Origin: Streptomyces hygroscopicus subsp. hygroscopicus
GTDB lineage: Bacteria > Actinomycetota > Actinomycetes > Streptomycetales > Streptomycetaceae
Length of the DNA: 64,000 nt
Direction: 5' to 3'
Assembly (NCBI RefSeq): GCF_030269125.1
Contig: NZ_BSSM01000003.1
Location: forward strand, 310,001 to 374,000
Below are positions 36,876 to 46,481 of the stretch, in pieces. A program made the translations under genes and the position numbers. The number at the start of each line of letters is the position of its first letter. The first letter of the stretch is position 1. The notes under the pieces are model-generated. The model was given only the letters and a program-made list of their open reading frames with translations, did not search any database and had not been told where the DNA came from.

Positions 36876-37319
36876 GTGATTCGGGGTCTGCCGCCATTGC
36901 CGTTGCCCCGGTACGCCGTCGTACGCGTCGGCTGCTCAGCAGACGTACCCGACGAGATCGCCGGCGATCTACGGCAGAAGGGCATCCCGACGGGGCTGAT
37001 CGGTTATGAGTACCAACCGCTGGGCGAGGCGGCGCTGTTGGACGGGACTGGTGAGAGCGGGTTGGTCTTCTTCGGGACCAGCGGTCTGTTCGGACGGCTC
37101 GGCATCGACGTGGCGTCGCGTCGCGTGGTTCACATCCCCACGCCCGAGTCCGCAACGGTCAACCACGTGAACAAAGACCTTGGACTCTTCCACGAGTGCG
37201 TCGCGGCCACGATCGCCCACTTCCCGTTCTACGAGCAAGGTGAGGAGGCAAGATTCCAGGCGGCGGACGAGCTGCGCGACGACGTAGAGATGGGTGATCA
37301 CGCGAACTGGGGGGACTGA
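36876..37319 (+). CDS. SUKH-4-like immunity protein
   Basis: 147 residues from GTG 36876, with GAGG 11 bases upstream. The pattern SGLVFFGTSGLFGRLGIDVASR, VVHIPTPESATVNHVNKDL and FHECVAATIAHFPFY matches the SUKH-4 immunity family of polymorphic toxin systems: a short strand, a G-rich turn, then a helix ending in FPFY. The N-terminal part is short and an older frame upstream (from 36708) has no start site, so the gene may be N-terminally trimmed. No toxin gene is visible nearby, which makes it an orphan antitoxin. Confidence 0.55.
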   Translation: MIRGLPPLPLPRYAVVRVGCSADVPDEIAGDLRQKGIPTGLIGYEYQPLGEAALLDGTGESGLVFFGTSGLFGRLGIDVASRRVVHIPTPESATVNHVNKDLGLFHECVAATIAHFPFYEQGEEARFQAADELRDDVEMGDHANWGD

Positions 37320-37532
37320 GACACCACTGGACCGTAAGGCGGTCCTCCCTCTTGCCCCGGTCCACGGGAGTCCGAACTGTGTGTCCGCCCCTTAACGACC
37401 AGATCATGAACCGGCGGTGCGCGGTCGACTTCGATGTCCCGAAGCACGACGGCAGGGACCGCCCTGCACATCCGCTGACCAGCACGTAGATGATGGCCGT
37501 GACCAGCGTCCCATCAGGTGTACCGCTGGCTA

Positions 37533-38231
37533 CTACTGGCCGCCGTCCGAGCAGTTGTCGACCTTCTTGATCTGCGGAGGGTACTTCGGCGAAGGTGACA
37601 GGAACCCGGCTACGTCCTTTGAAACGGCCGGGATCTCAACCAGACCCACGTGAGACCGCATCCACGCTTTACCGTTGCTGTCGAGGAACTCCAGATACCA
37701 GGGCCCCCAGCCTGTGCCGGACAGCTCCGTTTTCGCGGCGCCGCCGCTGCCGAGGTAGACGCCCAGGTCCCCCGGTTTGTAGATGGCCTCAGCGCAGGGT
37801 CGGAGGGTGTCCAAGGTCAGAACGAACGGCTTTCGGTAGTTCTTACCGAACAGCTCGACAGAGAAAGCGAGAGACATCTCGGACACGGCGTCAGGCGACC
37901 TGTTGACGACGTGGATGTTCCTCGTCGCGCCCACCTCGTTCTCATCTTCTATCCAGAAGGTGATCCGTCCCGCCTGCTGGCGCGCTTGGCGGTCGCTGTC
38001 CTCCCTGGACTGTTTCAGCTGGTCGGCCGAGACCTTGGCCCCGTAGTACGTGGCGATGCCGTTGAAGAACAGACCGACAATGGCCGCGATGACGCCCAGC
38101 GCTGTCGCGGTGGTGGCCCACGGGAAGCGCTGCCACCCGCGTGAGGCGCGGCTCCGCCGCCGAATCCTGTCCGGCCGTGGGCGCTGTCGCGCAAGGCGTA
38201 ACCGATCATGACGTGATGACTGATCAGGCAT
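37533..38231 (-). CDS. Single-pass membrane protein of unknown function
   Basis: 232 residues from ATG 38231 with GAGGAGGG 5 bases upstream. The N-terminus is very Arg-rich and cytoplasmic (RHDRLRLARQRPRPDRIRRR). One transmembrane helix at about 40-62 (ATALGVIAAIVGLFFNGIAT) is followed by a short charged helix (ADQLKQSREDSDRQARQQ). The outer domain is beta-rich with two Cys (RPCAEAIYKP, VDNCSDGG). This fits a known Streptomyces type of hypothetical membrane protein. No function can be given. It is monocistronic. Confidence 0.75.
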   Translation of the reverse strand: MPDQSSRHDRLRLARQRPRPDRIRRRSRASRGWQRFPWATTATALGVIAAIVGLFFNGIATYYGAKVSADQLKQSREDSDRQARQQAGRITFWIEDENEVGATRNIHVVNRSPDAVSEMSLAFSVELFGKNYRKPFVLTLDTLRPCAEAIYKPGDLGVYLGSGGAAKTELSGTGWGPWYLEFLDSNGKAWMRSHVGLVEIPAVSKDVAGFLSPSPKYPPQIKKVDNCSDGGQ

Positions 38232-38668
38232 TCGTACCCTCCTCGTCGTTACGGCAGTAGTGATGCCCAGTGCAGGCTGCGCTTCTCACTCCGGACGCGA
38301 CGGGGAACTCGTTCTGCGAACCCAGTGGTTGTTTCCGCCTCAGCCGATGCACTGCGAGGGGCGTGTTCACCGGCCGATACGGCGCCCGTACGGGGAGGCT
38401 GCCCGGTTCGGCTGCACGCTGCCCGGTATGCCGCTGCGGGCGCCACCGCCCTGGGGGACGCCGGCCACTATGAGGCGGACGGAGGTGGTAGCCGGGATGC
38501 GGATGCCCCCGGTACCAGAATCGGCGGGCATGCGGAGGGCGCCGCGCTGGGGTGGGCGGAGACTTCGTACTGCCTGGGTCAGGCAGCAAAGCCCTCCCCC
38601 AACTGTGCGGTGGTCCCCCGTGGTACGGCTACGCTTCCGCCGCTGATCTCGTTCCTGGGGGGAACCCG
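38232..38668. other. Intergenic region upstream of the Mrr gene
   Basis: Divergent control region between the membrane protein and the nuclease gene. I see no gene with a start site and plausible composition, and no clear promoter boxes. Confidence 0.4.
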
Positions 38669-39319
38669 ATGTCACCACGCCGCACCAGACGCGGTTCGTC
38701 CTGCTCGCACGTCGTCCTCGTCGCCATCTGGGGGGTCGGTGTCCCGCTCGTCGTTCTCTTCGAACTCGTCAAGGAGGTCCCGGCTCTCGGGATACCGCTG
38801 CTCCTGGCCGGGTTGGCCGGTGGAGCGGTCTACGTGGTGCGCCGCGCGCGCAAGGCCGAGCAGCGCCGTATCGAGGCCGCGCGGCTGGCCCGGATCCGCG
38901 AGGTGCAGTCGCGGGAGATAGCGCGTTACCACGCCATGGGCCCGTCCGAGTTCGAGCAGGCCATCGCTTATCTGTGCCAGCGGGACGGATGCACGAACGT
39001 CGAGGTGAGCGGGGGTGCTGGAGACCTCGGGGCGGACGTCGTCGCGACCGCGCCGGACGGGCGCCGGGTTGTGATCCAGTGCAAGCGGTACGGGCCCACC
39101 CACAAGGTCGGATCTCCCGACGCACAGCGGTTCGGCGGTACCTGCTACACGGTGCACCACGCCCACATCCCCGTCATGGTCACCACGAGCGCCTTCACCC
39201 GGCAGGCCGTCGGCTACGCCGGCGCGCAGGGCATACGCCTCTACGACGCGCAGGCCCTCGCGGGCTGGGCATCGCAGACAGGCCCGGCCCCGTGGCACCA
39301 GACCGCGCCGACCATGTAG
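38669..39319 (+). CDS. Membrane-anchored Mrr-type restriction endonuclease
   Basis: 216 residues from ATG 38669, with GGGGGGAA about 5 bases upstream. Two hydrophobic helices come first (VVLVAIWGVGVPLVVLFEL, PLLLAGLAGGAVYVV), then a basic helical linker. The C-terminal Mrr/RecB-like nuclease domain starts at about residue 88: MGPSEFEQAIAYLCQRDGC, GADVVATAPDGRRVVIQCKR, which carries the D...QxK catalytic pattern, and VMVTTSAFTRQAVGYA. Mrr enzymes cut modified or foreign DNA. Membrane-anchored versions are common in Streptomyces and their targets are unknown. It is a lone gene with a terminator-like hairpin about 50 bases downstream. Confidence 0.85.
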   Translation: MSPRRTRRGSSCSHVVLVAIWGVGVPLVVLFELVKEVPALGIPLLLAGLAGGAVYVVRRARKAEQRRIEAARLARIREVQSREIARYHAMGPSEFEQAIAYLCQRDGCTNVEVSGGAGDLGADVVATAPDGRRVVIQCKRYGPTHKVGSPDAQRFGGTCYTVHHAHIPVMVTTSAFTRQAVGYAGAQGIRLYDAQALAGWASQTGPAPWHQTAPTM

Positions 39320-39370
39320 CCCCGTAGCCGAAAGGACCCCGCCCTGGGGGCTTGAGTTCCAGTTGCAACA

Positions 39371-39395
39371 CCCCGCCTGAAGGGGCGAGGCGGGG
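39371..39395 (+). terminator. Hairpin after the Mrr gene
   Basis: CCCCGCC and GGCGGGG form a 7-bp GC stem with an 11-base loop 52 bases past the nuclease stop. The rest of the gap up to 39682 holds no supported gene. Confidence 0.5.
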
Positions 39396-39682
39396 CTCCT
39401 TGCGCGGGTCGATGTCCTCGTCCTCACGACGAGCCAGCCAGCGCGCTCCAGCCGGACCGCTTCGCCCCGGTGACGAGTACCGAACGCCGGCCGAGGAGGA
39501 GTGGGACGCGTGGGAGCCGCGTGAGGTGACGCCCGGCCGCAAGCCGGTGAACGTCGGCCCCGGACGGGGACGTAGGATATGCCGCTCCGAGGCTGACGCG
39601 ACGTCACATGCCCTGGTCTCTGGGCGAGTTCGTGTCGCGGCGGGCGAGGGCGGTCCGTTTCGCCGGGGCGGGCGGGGCCCGG

Positions 39683-41218
39683 TCAGTCCGGTTCGTGCGC
39701 GGCGGCCCCCCGCTGGGAGGGGCCGTCCAGCAGTTCCCTCGCCTGGAGCGCGAGCCACAGTTCGGCGAGGTCCGCGGTCTCGGCCAGGGTGCGGCCCGTG
39801 ATCTGCTCGACCCGCTGCATCCGGTACATCACGGTCTGCTTGTGCACGCTCAGCGCCGCCGCCGTGCGCTGCCACGACCGGCGGCAGCGCAGGAACGCCT
39901 CAAGGGAGGCCACCAGTTCCGTGCCGTGCCGCTCGTCGTACGCCAGCAGGGGACCCAGGGTCCGCTCCACCTGCCGGCGCGCCTCGTCGACGCCGCGCAG
40001 CACGGTGTACCCGTGGTCGTCGCCGTAGCGGGCGCTTCGGTCGGGCCGTGACGCCGCCACGGTCAGTGCCCACATGGCCTCGCGCTGCGCGGCGGGTATC
40101 CGCCGAGTGGTGCCGAGGGGGTCGCTGATGCCGAAGACCGCCGAGTCACCGAGCTTGCGGCGCACGGCGGCCAGAGCGTTGTCCTCGTCCGGCAGCAGCG
40201 CGTACAGCAGCGGGGCCCGGCTGAGCAGGAGCCAGGGAATGCGGTGCCGCTCCAACATGAGGTGCAGGTCGCGCTGCCCGGCCCAGTCGCCGCGCCGTAC
40301 GGCCACGAGCACGCAGCCCGACGGTTCCAGCCCGAAGTCCGCCAGTTCCCGTTCCGCGGTCGCCTCGTCGGTCCGCCCATCGAGCATGTGGGCCAGCAAC
40401 TCGGCCCCGATGCGCCGCCGGTGCTCCATCGTCATGCTGTGCCGCGCGACCTCCAGGGCCGCGACGGTCGCCAGGTGGTGCAGCAGCGAGGTGTCCGAGG
40501 CCGGGGTGGGCAGGTCCACGGCGACCAGCACGGTGGGCTCCGCGGCCGGGATCTCCACCATCAGCGCACGGGCCCCGCCGGGCAGCGGCAGGTGCACCAC
40601 ACCCGGCATCCTCCCGTCGCGCTCCCGCACGGCGTCGAGCACGGCCCGGACCAGTTCGGGCGCGGGCTCCGGCCGGGAGGCGCCCAGAGGGTGTCCGGTG
40701 CGGGGATCCAGCAGGTGCAGCCGGCACCCCAGTTCCCGCGCCACGCGGACGACGGGTGACTCGCTGGGGGTGCCGCCGAGCGCGTCGCGCACCGCGGCGT
40801 ACACGCGCTCCACCTGGGCGACCCGTGCCGCGTCCGCGCGCGAGTTGGCGTCGGCGACGGCCCGCGAGATCGCCGCGAAGCTGACCGCGTACGGGGCGAT
40901 CAGGACGGGCACGCGGCAGGCTTCCGCGGCCACGGCCAGTTCATTGCGCAGCGGGGGCGTACGCGGATCCTCACCGATGACCAGGCCGCTGGCCCCGGCG
41001 TCCGCGATCCCCCGCAGCAGCCGGGCCTGTTCGGGACCGGAGGAGGGCATCGTGAACCCGTTGCGCATCAGGAGTTCGTCGCCGGCCATCCAGTCCCGTG
41101 CCGTGTCCAGGTCGGAGGCGTGCGCCCAGGACACGGTGCGGCCGAGCCCTTCACCCCCGGCGAAGAGGCTCAGGCGCAGGTGGGGCAGCCCTAGGAGGTC
41201 CGCGACGCTCGTCCTCAT
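39683..41218 (-). CDS. PucR-family transcriptional regulator
   Basis: 511 residues from ATG 41218; a GTG two codons earlier is in frame, but the G-run at 41225-41229 is better spaced for the ATG. The N-terminal PucR purine-catabolism domain (SVADLLGLPHLRLSLFAGG, DWMAGDELLMRNGF, ASGLVIGED) is followed by a central GGDEF-like region. The C-terminal PucR HTH is RCRRSWQRTAAALSVHKQTV, then MYRMQRVEQITG. Such proteins activate purine, amino acid or other nitrogen-compound pathways on sensing substrate. It is divergent from the permease operon with 190 bases between starts, and is its obvious regulator. A small palindrome lies just upstream of its start. Confidence 0.92.
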   Translation of the reverse strand: MRTSVADLLGLPHLRLSLFAGGEGLGRTVSWAHASDLDTARDWMAGDELLMRNGFTMPSSGPEQARLLRGIADAGASGLVIGEDPRTPPLRNELAVAAEACRVPVLIAPYAVSFAAISRAVADANSRADAARVAQVERVYAAVRDALGGTPSESPVVRVARELGCRLHLLDPRTGHPLGASRPEPAPELVRAVLDAVRERDGRMPGVVHLPLPGGARALMVEIPAAEPTVLVAVDLPTPASDTSLLHHLATVAALEVARHSMTMEHRRRIGAELLAHMLDGRTDEATAERELADFGLEPSGCVLVAVRRGDWAGQRDLHLMLERHRIPWLLLSRAPLLYALLPDEDNALAAVRRKLGDSAVFGISDPLGTTRRIPAAQREAMWALTVAASRPDRSARYGDDHGYTVLRGVDEARRQVERTLGPLLAYDERHGTELVASLEAFLRCRRSWQRTAAALSVHKQTVMYRMQRVEQITGRTLAETADLAELWLALQARELLDGPSQRGAAAHEPD

Positions 41219-41233
41219 GATCACCCCCGGCTT

Positions 41234-41250
41234 ACCTGGCTTCCCCAGGT
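41234..41250. promoter_or_regulatory. Palindrome in the PucR/permease control region
   Basis: ACCTGG and CCAGGT form a perfect 6-base inverted repeat with a 5-base centre, 16 bases upstream of the PucR start. It is a candidate operator for the regulator, perhaps autoregulatory. Confidence 0.35.
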
Positions 41251-41408
41251 TTGTTTCTTCGCCGAAATACTCTTATGTGATCGTTCAAAGAGCAATCCCC
41301 GGACTTTGCGATCGCCTCGTGGATCGGGTGGCCCCCGCACGATCACACTGCTCACCACCGCAGGCCACCCTCGCACCGAGGATCAGTGAAGACACGAGGA
41401 GCTACCCC

Positions 41409-42953
41409 ATGAGCAACAGATCACCAGCGGTGGCGGGCGCGGACGACGCTCCCGTGTCCGCAGCCGGAGAGCAGCAGCTCAACCGTGGATTCAGTTTCCG
41501 TTCCGCGTTCTCCCTGGCCTTCGCCGACGTGTCGCCGATCGTCGCCCTGTACGCGATCTTCACACTCGGTCTGTTCACCGCGGGTCCCGCGTTCTTCTGG
41601 GCGTTCCCCGTCGTCCTCGCGGGCCAGCTGATGGTCGCCCTGGTCTTCGGGGAGATGGCCTCCCGCTGGCCCTTCGCCGGCAGCGTGTACCAGTGGGCAC
41701 GGCACGTGCGGGGCGCGTCCTGGGGCTGGGCGGCCGCGTGGGCCTATGTCTGGGGACTGACCATCGCCCTGTCGACCCTCGCCTACGGCGCGTCCGGATT
41801 CCTCCTCGAGGCGCTCGGCGTGGGGGCGCCGAGCCGGGCGCAGACGGCGGGCACGGCGCTGGCCATCCTGGCGATCGGCAGCCTGGCCAACATGATCGGC
41901 CGCAAGGTGCTGAAGGTCATGGTGATCGCCAGCATCCTGTGCGAGATCGCCGGCTCGGTGGGACTGAGCACCTACCTCCTCCTCTTCCACCGGGTGAACC
42001 CGGTCGGCGTGCTCTTCGACGGGTTCGGCACCCAGGGCACCGGCTCCTGGCTCGGCGGCCCCATGCTCATCGCCGTCGCCTTCGTCGGCTGGTCGTTCGT
42101 GGGCTTCGAGTCGGCCGGGGCGATCGCCGAGGAGGTGGAGAACCCCGAGCGCAACGTGCCCAAGGCGATCATCCTGGCCCTGTTGTCCGTCGCCGCCCTG
42201 GTGATGTTCTCCAGCATGGCGATCATCCTCTCGATCCCGGACCTCGGCAGGGTGATGGCCGAGAAGACCGGCGACCCGGTGACGTACACGCTGACCAGCC
42301 ACCTCGGTGAGGCCGTCGGGCGGCCCCTGCTGCTGATGTTCGTGATCGGTTTCGTCTCCAGCTTCCTCGCCGTGCAGGCCGCCGTCTCCCGCTGCCTGTG
42401 GGGCTCCGCCAGGGACAACGCGCTGCCCGGTTCGCGCCGGCTGGCCCGGCTCGCGGGCCCGGAACGCCTGCCCGTCAACGCGATCGCGCTGACCGCCCTG
42501 GTGGCCGGGGTCCTGACCCTCGTCGCGGGATCCGAGCTGTACAGCGTGCTGGTGAACTTCACCACCATGGGTTTCCAGATCTCCTTCGCCATCCCCGTCG
42601 TCGGAGCCCTCATCGCCCGGCTGCGCGGCACCTGGCGGCCCGGCGCCTTCAGCCTCGGCCGGTGGGGCACCCCCGTCACGGTGCTCGCCGCGCTGTGGAC
42701 GATCGCCCAGACCGTCAACATCGCCTGGCCCCGTGCCTCGATGGGCCAGGAGTGGTACCTGCGCTGGAGCATGGTCCTCACCACCGGGATCCTCACCGCC
42801 GTCGGTGTGGTCGTCTTCCTGTCGGTCCGCTCCCGCATGAGGGAGCCGCTGGCCGAACGCCTGGCCGCCGCGCCGGAACCCGTGACGGTTCCGAGACAGG
42901 CGTCCTCCGTCGCCGCCGAACCGTCCACCGCCGAGGAGCCCGCGCAGCCATGA
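41409..42953 (+). CDS. APC-family amino acid/amine permease
   Basis: 514 residues from ATG 41409 with GAGGAG 7 bases upstream. About 12 hydrophobic helices, with the APC marks FSLAFADVSPIVALYAIFTL, FGEMASRWPFAGSVYQW in helix 2-3, and GFESAGAIAEEVENPERNVP after helix 6. It resembles the amino acid and amine permeases of the AAT/ACT group. It should import the pathway substrate, likely an amino acid, amine or guanidino compound. It is the first gene of a five-gene operon and overlaps the next gene as ATGA. Divergent PucR probably controls it. Confidence 0.9.
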   Translation: MSNRSPAVAGADDAPVSAAGEQQLNRGFSFRSAFSLAFADVSPIVALYAIFTLGLFTAGPAFFWAFPVVLAGQLMVALVFGEMASRWPFAGSVYQWARHVRGASWGWAAAWAYVWGLTIALSTLAYGASGFLLEALGVGAPSRAQTAGTALAILAIGSLANMIGRKVLKVMVIASILCEIAGSVGLSTYLLLFHRVNPVGVLFDGFGTQGTGSWLGGPMLIAVAFVGWSFVGFESAGAIAEEVENPERNVPKAIILALLSVAALVMFSSMAIILSIPDLGRVMAEKTGDPVTYTLTSHLGEAVGRPLLLMFVIGFVSSFLAVQAAVSRCLWGSARDNALPGSRRLARLAGPERLPVNAIALTALVAGVLTLVAGSELYSVLVNFTTMGFQISFAIPVVGALIARLRGTWRPGAFSLGRWGTPVTVLAALWTIAQTVNIAWPRASMGQEWYLRWSMVLTTGILTAVGVVVFLSVRSRMREPLAERLAAAPEPVTVPRQASSVAAEPSTAEEPAQP

Positions 42954-43675
42954 GATCGGCATTCCTCGAACCATCCCGGCGCCGTACCGCGCTGGTCACC
43001 GGCGTCGCGAGCGGCATCGGAGCGGCCTGCGCCGCCACCCTCGCACAGGCCGGATGGCTCGTCGCGGGCCTCGACCTGCACAACTCCTCCGGGGAGTCGA
43101 CTGCCCTGGCGCTCACCGGCGACGTCTCCGACCCGGCCTCGGTGAGGGAAGCGGTCCGCCTGACCGAGTCCCGGCTCGGCCCGGTCGACGCCCTGGTGAC
43201 CGCGGCCGGCCACTACGAGGCCACCGCCGTCGACGACATCACACCCGAGCAGTGGACGCGGATGCTCCGGGTCCACCTCGGGGGGCTGGTCAATCCGGTG
43301 CGCGCGCTGCTGCCCGGAATGACGGAGCGCGGGGGCGGCAGCATCGTAGCCATCACTTCCGAACTCGCCATCGGGGGAGGCGACGACGGAGCCCACTACG
43401 CGGCGGCCAAGGGCGCCGTCATCGGAACCGTGCGCAGCCTCGCCGCGGAAACGGCCGCTCGGGGCATCCGGGTCAACGCCGTCGCGCCCGGCCCCACGGA
43501 CACGCCGCTGCTCGCCCCGGACTCGCCCTGGCGCGCCCCCGCCTATCTGGAGACGCTGCCCGCGAGGCGTCTCGCGCGTGCGGAGGAGATCGCGTCCTGC
43601 GTCCTGTTCCTGCTCGACGAGGGCACATTCTGCACCGGAGAAGTACTCTCCCCGAACAGCGGAGCGGTGATCTGA
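42950..43675 (+). CDS. SDR-family oxidoreductase, operon gene 2
   Basis: 241 residues. Short-chain dehydrogenase with TGVASGIG, GLDLHNSSGES ending strand 2 (Asp suggesting NAD), TAAGHYEA in place of NNAG, Ser in ITSELAIGG, and YAAAK as YxxxK. GTFCTGEVLSPNSGAVI is the typical C-terminus. Start and stop overlap both neighbours (ATGA, TGATG), so expression is coupled to the permease and to the second SDR. It probably oxidises a hydroxy or amino-alcohol intermediate. The substrate is unknown. Confidence 0.9.
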   Translation: MRSAFLEPSRRRTALVTGVASGIGAACAATLAQAGWLVAGLDLHNSSGESTALALTGDVSDPASVREAVRLTESRLGPVDALVTAAGHYEATAVDDITPEQWTRMLRVHLGGLVNPVRALLPGMTERGGGSIVAITSELAIGGGDDGAHYAAAKGAVIGTVRSLAAETAARGIRVNAVAPGPTDTPLLAPDSPWRAPAYLETLPARRLARAEEIASCVLFLLDEGTFCTGEVLSPNSGAVI

Positions 43676-44496
43676 TGCCGACCCGGACCCCACCGGCCGT
43701 GAACCCACCGGCCGGGGCTCCACCGACCGAGTCCAAGCGCCCGCACGTCGGAACCCGTGCCCTGGTGACGGGAGCGGTCCAGGGCATCGGTCGGGCCATC
43801 GCGGCACGGCTGGCCGCCGACGGGGCCCTCGTCGCCGTCAACGACCGCGTGCCAGGGCCACGCCTGGACGAGGCGGCGGCCGCCGTGGGCGGCGTGTGCG
43901 CGCCCGCCGACGTCAGCGACCGCGCCCAGGTCCACAGCCTCGTGGCGCGGCTGGGCGAGAAGATCGGCGACATCGACGTCCTGGTGTGCAACGCCGCCTA
44001 CATGACCATGGGCGACCTCGCCACGCACGACGAGGACGACTGGTGGAAGGTCGTCGACACCAATCTGACCGGCACCTTCCACGTCATCCAGGCCGTGCTG
44101 CCGGGGATGCGGCGGCGCGGGCGCGGCCGCATCGTGGTGGTGTCCTCGGAGTGGGGAGTCACCGGCTGGCCCGGAGCCACCGCCTATGCGGCGTCGAAGG
44201 CCGGGCTGATCTCCCTCACCAAGAGCCTCGGCCGTGAGCTGGCACCCCAGGGCATCCTCGTCAACGCCGTGGCCCCGGGCGTCACCGACACCCCGCAACT
44301 GCGGGTGGACGCCGAAGCGGCCGGCCTGTCCCTGGACGAGATGCGCCGCTCCTACGCCGCCGGCATCCCGCTGGGCAGGATCGGGCGCCCGGAGGAGATC
44401 GCGGCGGCCGTCGCTTTCCTGACCGACTTTCGTATCGGCTCCCTGGCGGGCCAGACACTGCAGATCAACGGAGGAACCAGCCGGTGCCGCGCATGA
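43675..44496 (+). CDS. SDR-family oxidoreductase, operon gene 3
   Basis: 273 residues. Classical SDR with [16 protein letters not shown] after strand 2, CNAAYMTM for the NNAG site, Ser in VSSEWGVTG, and [21 protein letters not shown] ends the fold. The first 25 residues are a Pro-rich extension. It differs from the preceding SDR in sequence, so the two likely act on different intermediates or as consecutive steps. The TGATG junction with gene 2 and the 13-base overlap with gene 4 show tight coupling. Confidence 0.9.
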   Translation: MPTRTPPAVNPPAGAPPTESKRPHVGTRALVTGAVQGIGRAIAARLAADGALVAVNDRVPGPRLDEAAAAVGGVCAPADVSDRAQVHSLVARLGEKIGDIDVLVCNAAYMTMGDLATHDEDDWWKVVDTNLTGTFHVIQAVLPGMRRRGRGRIVVVSSEWGVTGWPGATAYAASKAGLISLTKSLGRELAPQGILVNAVAPGVTDTPQLRVDAEAAGLSLDEMRRSYAAGIPLGRIGRPEEIAAAVAFLTDFRIGSLAGQTLQINGGTSRCRA

Positions 44497-45446
44497 CCCC
44501 GCCCGTCGGCCAGACCGACGGCCAGACCAGCCCCCGCTACGCGGGCCTGACCACCTTCGCCCGGCTGCCCCGGCTGGAGGACGTCGACGGCTACGACGTG
44601 GCCGTCGCCGGTGTGCCCTTCGACGCCGGGGTCACCTTCCGGCCGGGTGCCCGCTTCGGCCCCTCGTACATCCGCCAGGCATCACGTCTGCTGCGGCCCT
44701 ACAACCCGGCCCTCGACGTGCTGCCCTTCGGCCGTCAGCAGGTCGTCGACGCGGGCGACCTGCCCTGCAATCCGTACGACATCGCCACCGCCTCCAAGGA
44801 GATCGAGGAAAGCGCCCACGCACTGATCAGTGACGGTGCCCGGCTGGTGACCCTCGGCGGTGACCACACCATCGCCTATCCGCTGCTCAAGGCCATGAAC
44901 AGGGTGCACGGTCCGGTGGCCCTGGTGCACTTCGACGCCCACCTCGACACCTGGGACACCTACTACGACGCCCCCCTGACGCACGGCACCCCCTTCCGCC
45001 GCGCCGCGGAGGAGGGACTGTTCCTGCCGGGGGCCAGCGCCCACGTCGGCATCCGGGGCTCGCTCTACGACCCTGGGGACCTCACGGACGACGCCGAACT
45101 GGGCTTCACCATCGTGCACTGCGCCGACTTCGAACGGCTCACCGTCGCCGACGTCGTGGCGCTGCTGCGCGAGAGGATCGGCGACGCGCCGCTGTACGTC
45201 TCCGTCGACATCGACGTACTCGACCCGGCCCACGCCCCCGCCACCGGCACCCCGGAGGCCGGCGGGCTGACCAGCCGCGAACTCCTCGGCATTCTCCGGG
45301 GACTGCGCGGGCTGAACCTGGTGGGCGCCGACGTCGTGGAGGTCTCACCCTCCTACGACCACGCCGACATCACCTGCGTCGCCGCCGCCAACCTCGCCTA
45401 CGAGTTCGTGTCCCTGGCCGCCCTGCGCCCCGGGGCGGACGCGTGA
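44484..45446 (+). CDS. Agmatinase-type ureohydrolase
   Basis: 320 residues from GTG 44484; GGAGG lies 9 bases upstream. Arginase/agmatinase fold with the three metal motifs [20 protein letters not shown] and [13 protein letters not shown], which give the binuclear manganese site. [16 protein letters not shown] and SHGTPFRR-like THGTPFRRA fit the agmatinase branch rather than arginase. It should hydrolyse a guanidino group to urea plus an amine. Agmatine, 4-guanidinobutyrate and 3-guanidinopropionate are all possible. It overlaps the deacetylase-like gene as GTGA. Confidence 0.92.
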   Translation: MPRMTPPVGQTDGQTSPRYAGLTTFARLPRLEDVDGYDVAVAGVPFDAGVTFRPGARFGPSYIRQASRLLRPYNPALDVLPFGRQQVVDAGDLPCNPYDIATASKEIEESAHALISDGARLVTLGGDHTIAYPLLKAMNRVHGPVALVHFDAHLDTWDTYYDAPLTHGTPFRRAAEEGLFLPGASAHVGIRGSLYDPGDLTDDAELGFTIVHCADFERLTVADVVALLRERIGDAPLYVSVDIDVLDPAHAPATGTPEAGGLTSRELLGILRGLRGLNLVGADVVEVSPSYDHADITCVAAANLAYEFVSLAALRPGADA

Positions 45447-46315
45447 CCCCCGCCCCCGCCCCGCCGGTCACCTGGCCTGCGGGCAAGCGGGCCGCCGCCT
45501 CGTTCACCTTCGACGTGGACGCGGAGTCGGCCGTGCTCAGCACCCACCCGCAGGCCGCCGACCGCATGTCGCTGATGAGCCATCAGTCGTACGGCCCGCT
45601 GGTCGGCGTACCCCGCCTGCTGCGCATGCTGGAACGGCACGGCGTCCGCGCCACGTTCTTCGTGCCCGGCTGGACCGCGCGCCGCCACCCCGGCACCGTG
45701 CGGGCCGTCGTCGCGGCCGGACACGAGATCGCCCACCACGGCTATCTGCACGAACCGCTCACCGGTACCGACGCCGCGACCGAGGCGTCCTTCCTGGACA
45801 AGGGGCTCGACGCTCTCGAAGAGGTCGCCGGGGTACGGCCCGTCGGCTACCGGGCGCCCATGTGGGAACTCACCCACCGGTCGCCCGGCCTGCTCGCGGA
45901 CCGGGGTTTCCTCTACGACAGCAGCCTCATGGACGCCGACACCCCCTACGAACTGGCCGTCCCCGGCGGCCGTTCCCTGGTGGAGGTCCCCGTCCAGTGG
46001 GCGTTGGACGACTGGGAGCAGTACTGCTACCTGCCGGACATCTCCGGGACGGGGCTGATCGAGAGCCCCCGCAAGGCGCTGGAGATCTGGACCCTGGAGT
46101 TCGAGGCGATGAGAAAGGAGGGCGGCTGCTTCGTCCTCACGACGCACCCCTTCCTCAGCGGCCGCCCGTCCAGGGCCGCCGCGCTGGAGGAACTCGTGGA
46201 ACGCGTGGCAGGCTGCGCCGACACCTGGCTCGCTCCGCTGGCCGACATCGCCCGGCACACCCGCTCGCTCGCGCTGCCGCCCCGCGTCGTGGACCGGCCC
46301 GACCCGCAGTTGTGA
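45443..46315 (+). CDS. NodB-fold deacetylase/PuuE-like hydrolase
   Basis: 290 residues from GTG 45443, overlapping the ureohydrolase stop. NodB homology domain: [11 protein letters not shown] (metal Asp), [21 protein letters not shown] with the metal His pair, [11 protein letters not shown], and [15 protein letters not shown]. There is no signal peptide, so it acts inside the cell. This is the pattern of the intracellular cyclic-imide and allantoinase-type (PuuE) members rather than of secreted chitin deacetylases. With a ureohydrolase and PucR control, hydrolysis of a cyclic ureide or amide in the same pathway is a reasonable inference. It is the last gene of the operon, and a strong hairpin lies 114 bases downstream. 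Confidence 0.85.
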   Translation: MTPAPAPPVTWPAGKRAAASFTFDVDAESAVLSTHPQAADRMSLMSHQSYGPLVGVPRLLRMLERHGVRATFFVPGWTARRHPGTVRAVVAAGHEIAHHGYLHEPLTGTDAATEASFLDKGLDALEEVAGVRPVGYRAPMWELTHRSPGLLADRGFLYDSSLMDADTPYELAVPGGRSLVEVPVQWALDDWEQYCYLPDISGTGLIESPRKALEIWTLEFEAMRKEGGCFVLTTHPFLSGRPSRAAALEELVERVAGCADTWLAPLADIARHTRSLALPPRVVDRPDPQL

Positions 46316-46429
46316 CACGAGCCGGCTGCGGCGGGGAACGGACCGGGGATCGCCGCCCTGGACAGCGGCACCGTCACCGGGACCGAAGGTCTGCGGCGGC
46401 CTAGGGCGAGCGCGGGCAGCGGCACCCCA

Positions 46430-46481
46430 GGCCGTGTGCCGGCGGCGAGCCGCAGGACGGGCTCGCCGCCGGCACACGGCC
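46430..46481. terminator. Perfect 22-bp palindrome after the PucR operon
   Basis: Arms at 46430-46451 and 46460-46481 are exact complements with an 8-base loop. The first 16 bases of the left arm (GGCCGTGTGCCGGCGG) occur again at 46575-46590. It is by far the strongest hairpin seen here and probably ends the operon, though the extra copy suggests a mobile repeat. Confidence 0.6.
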
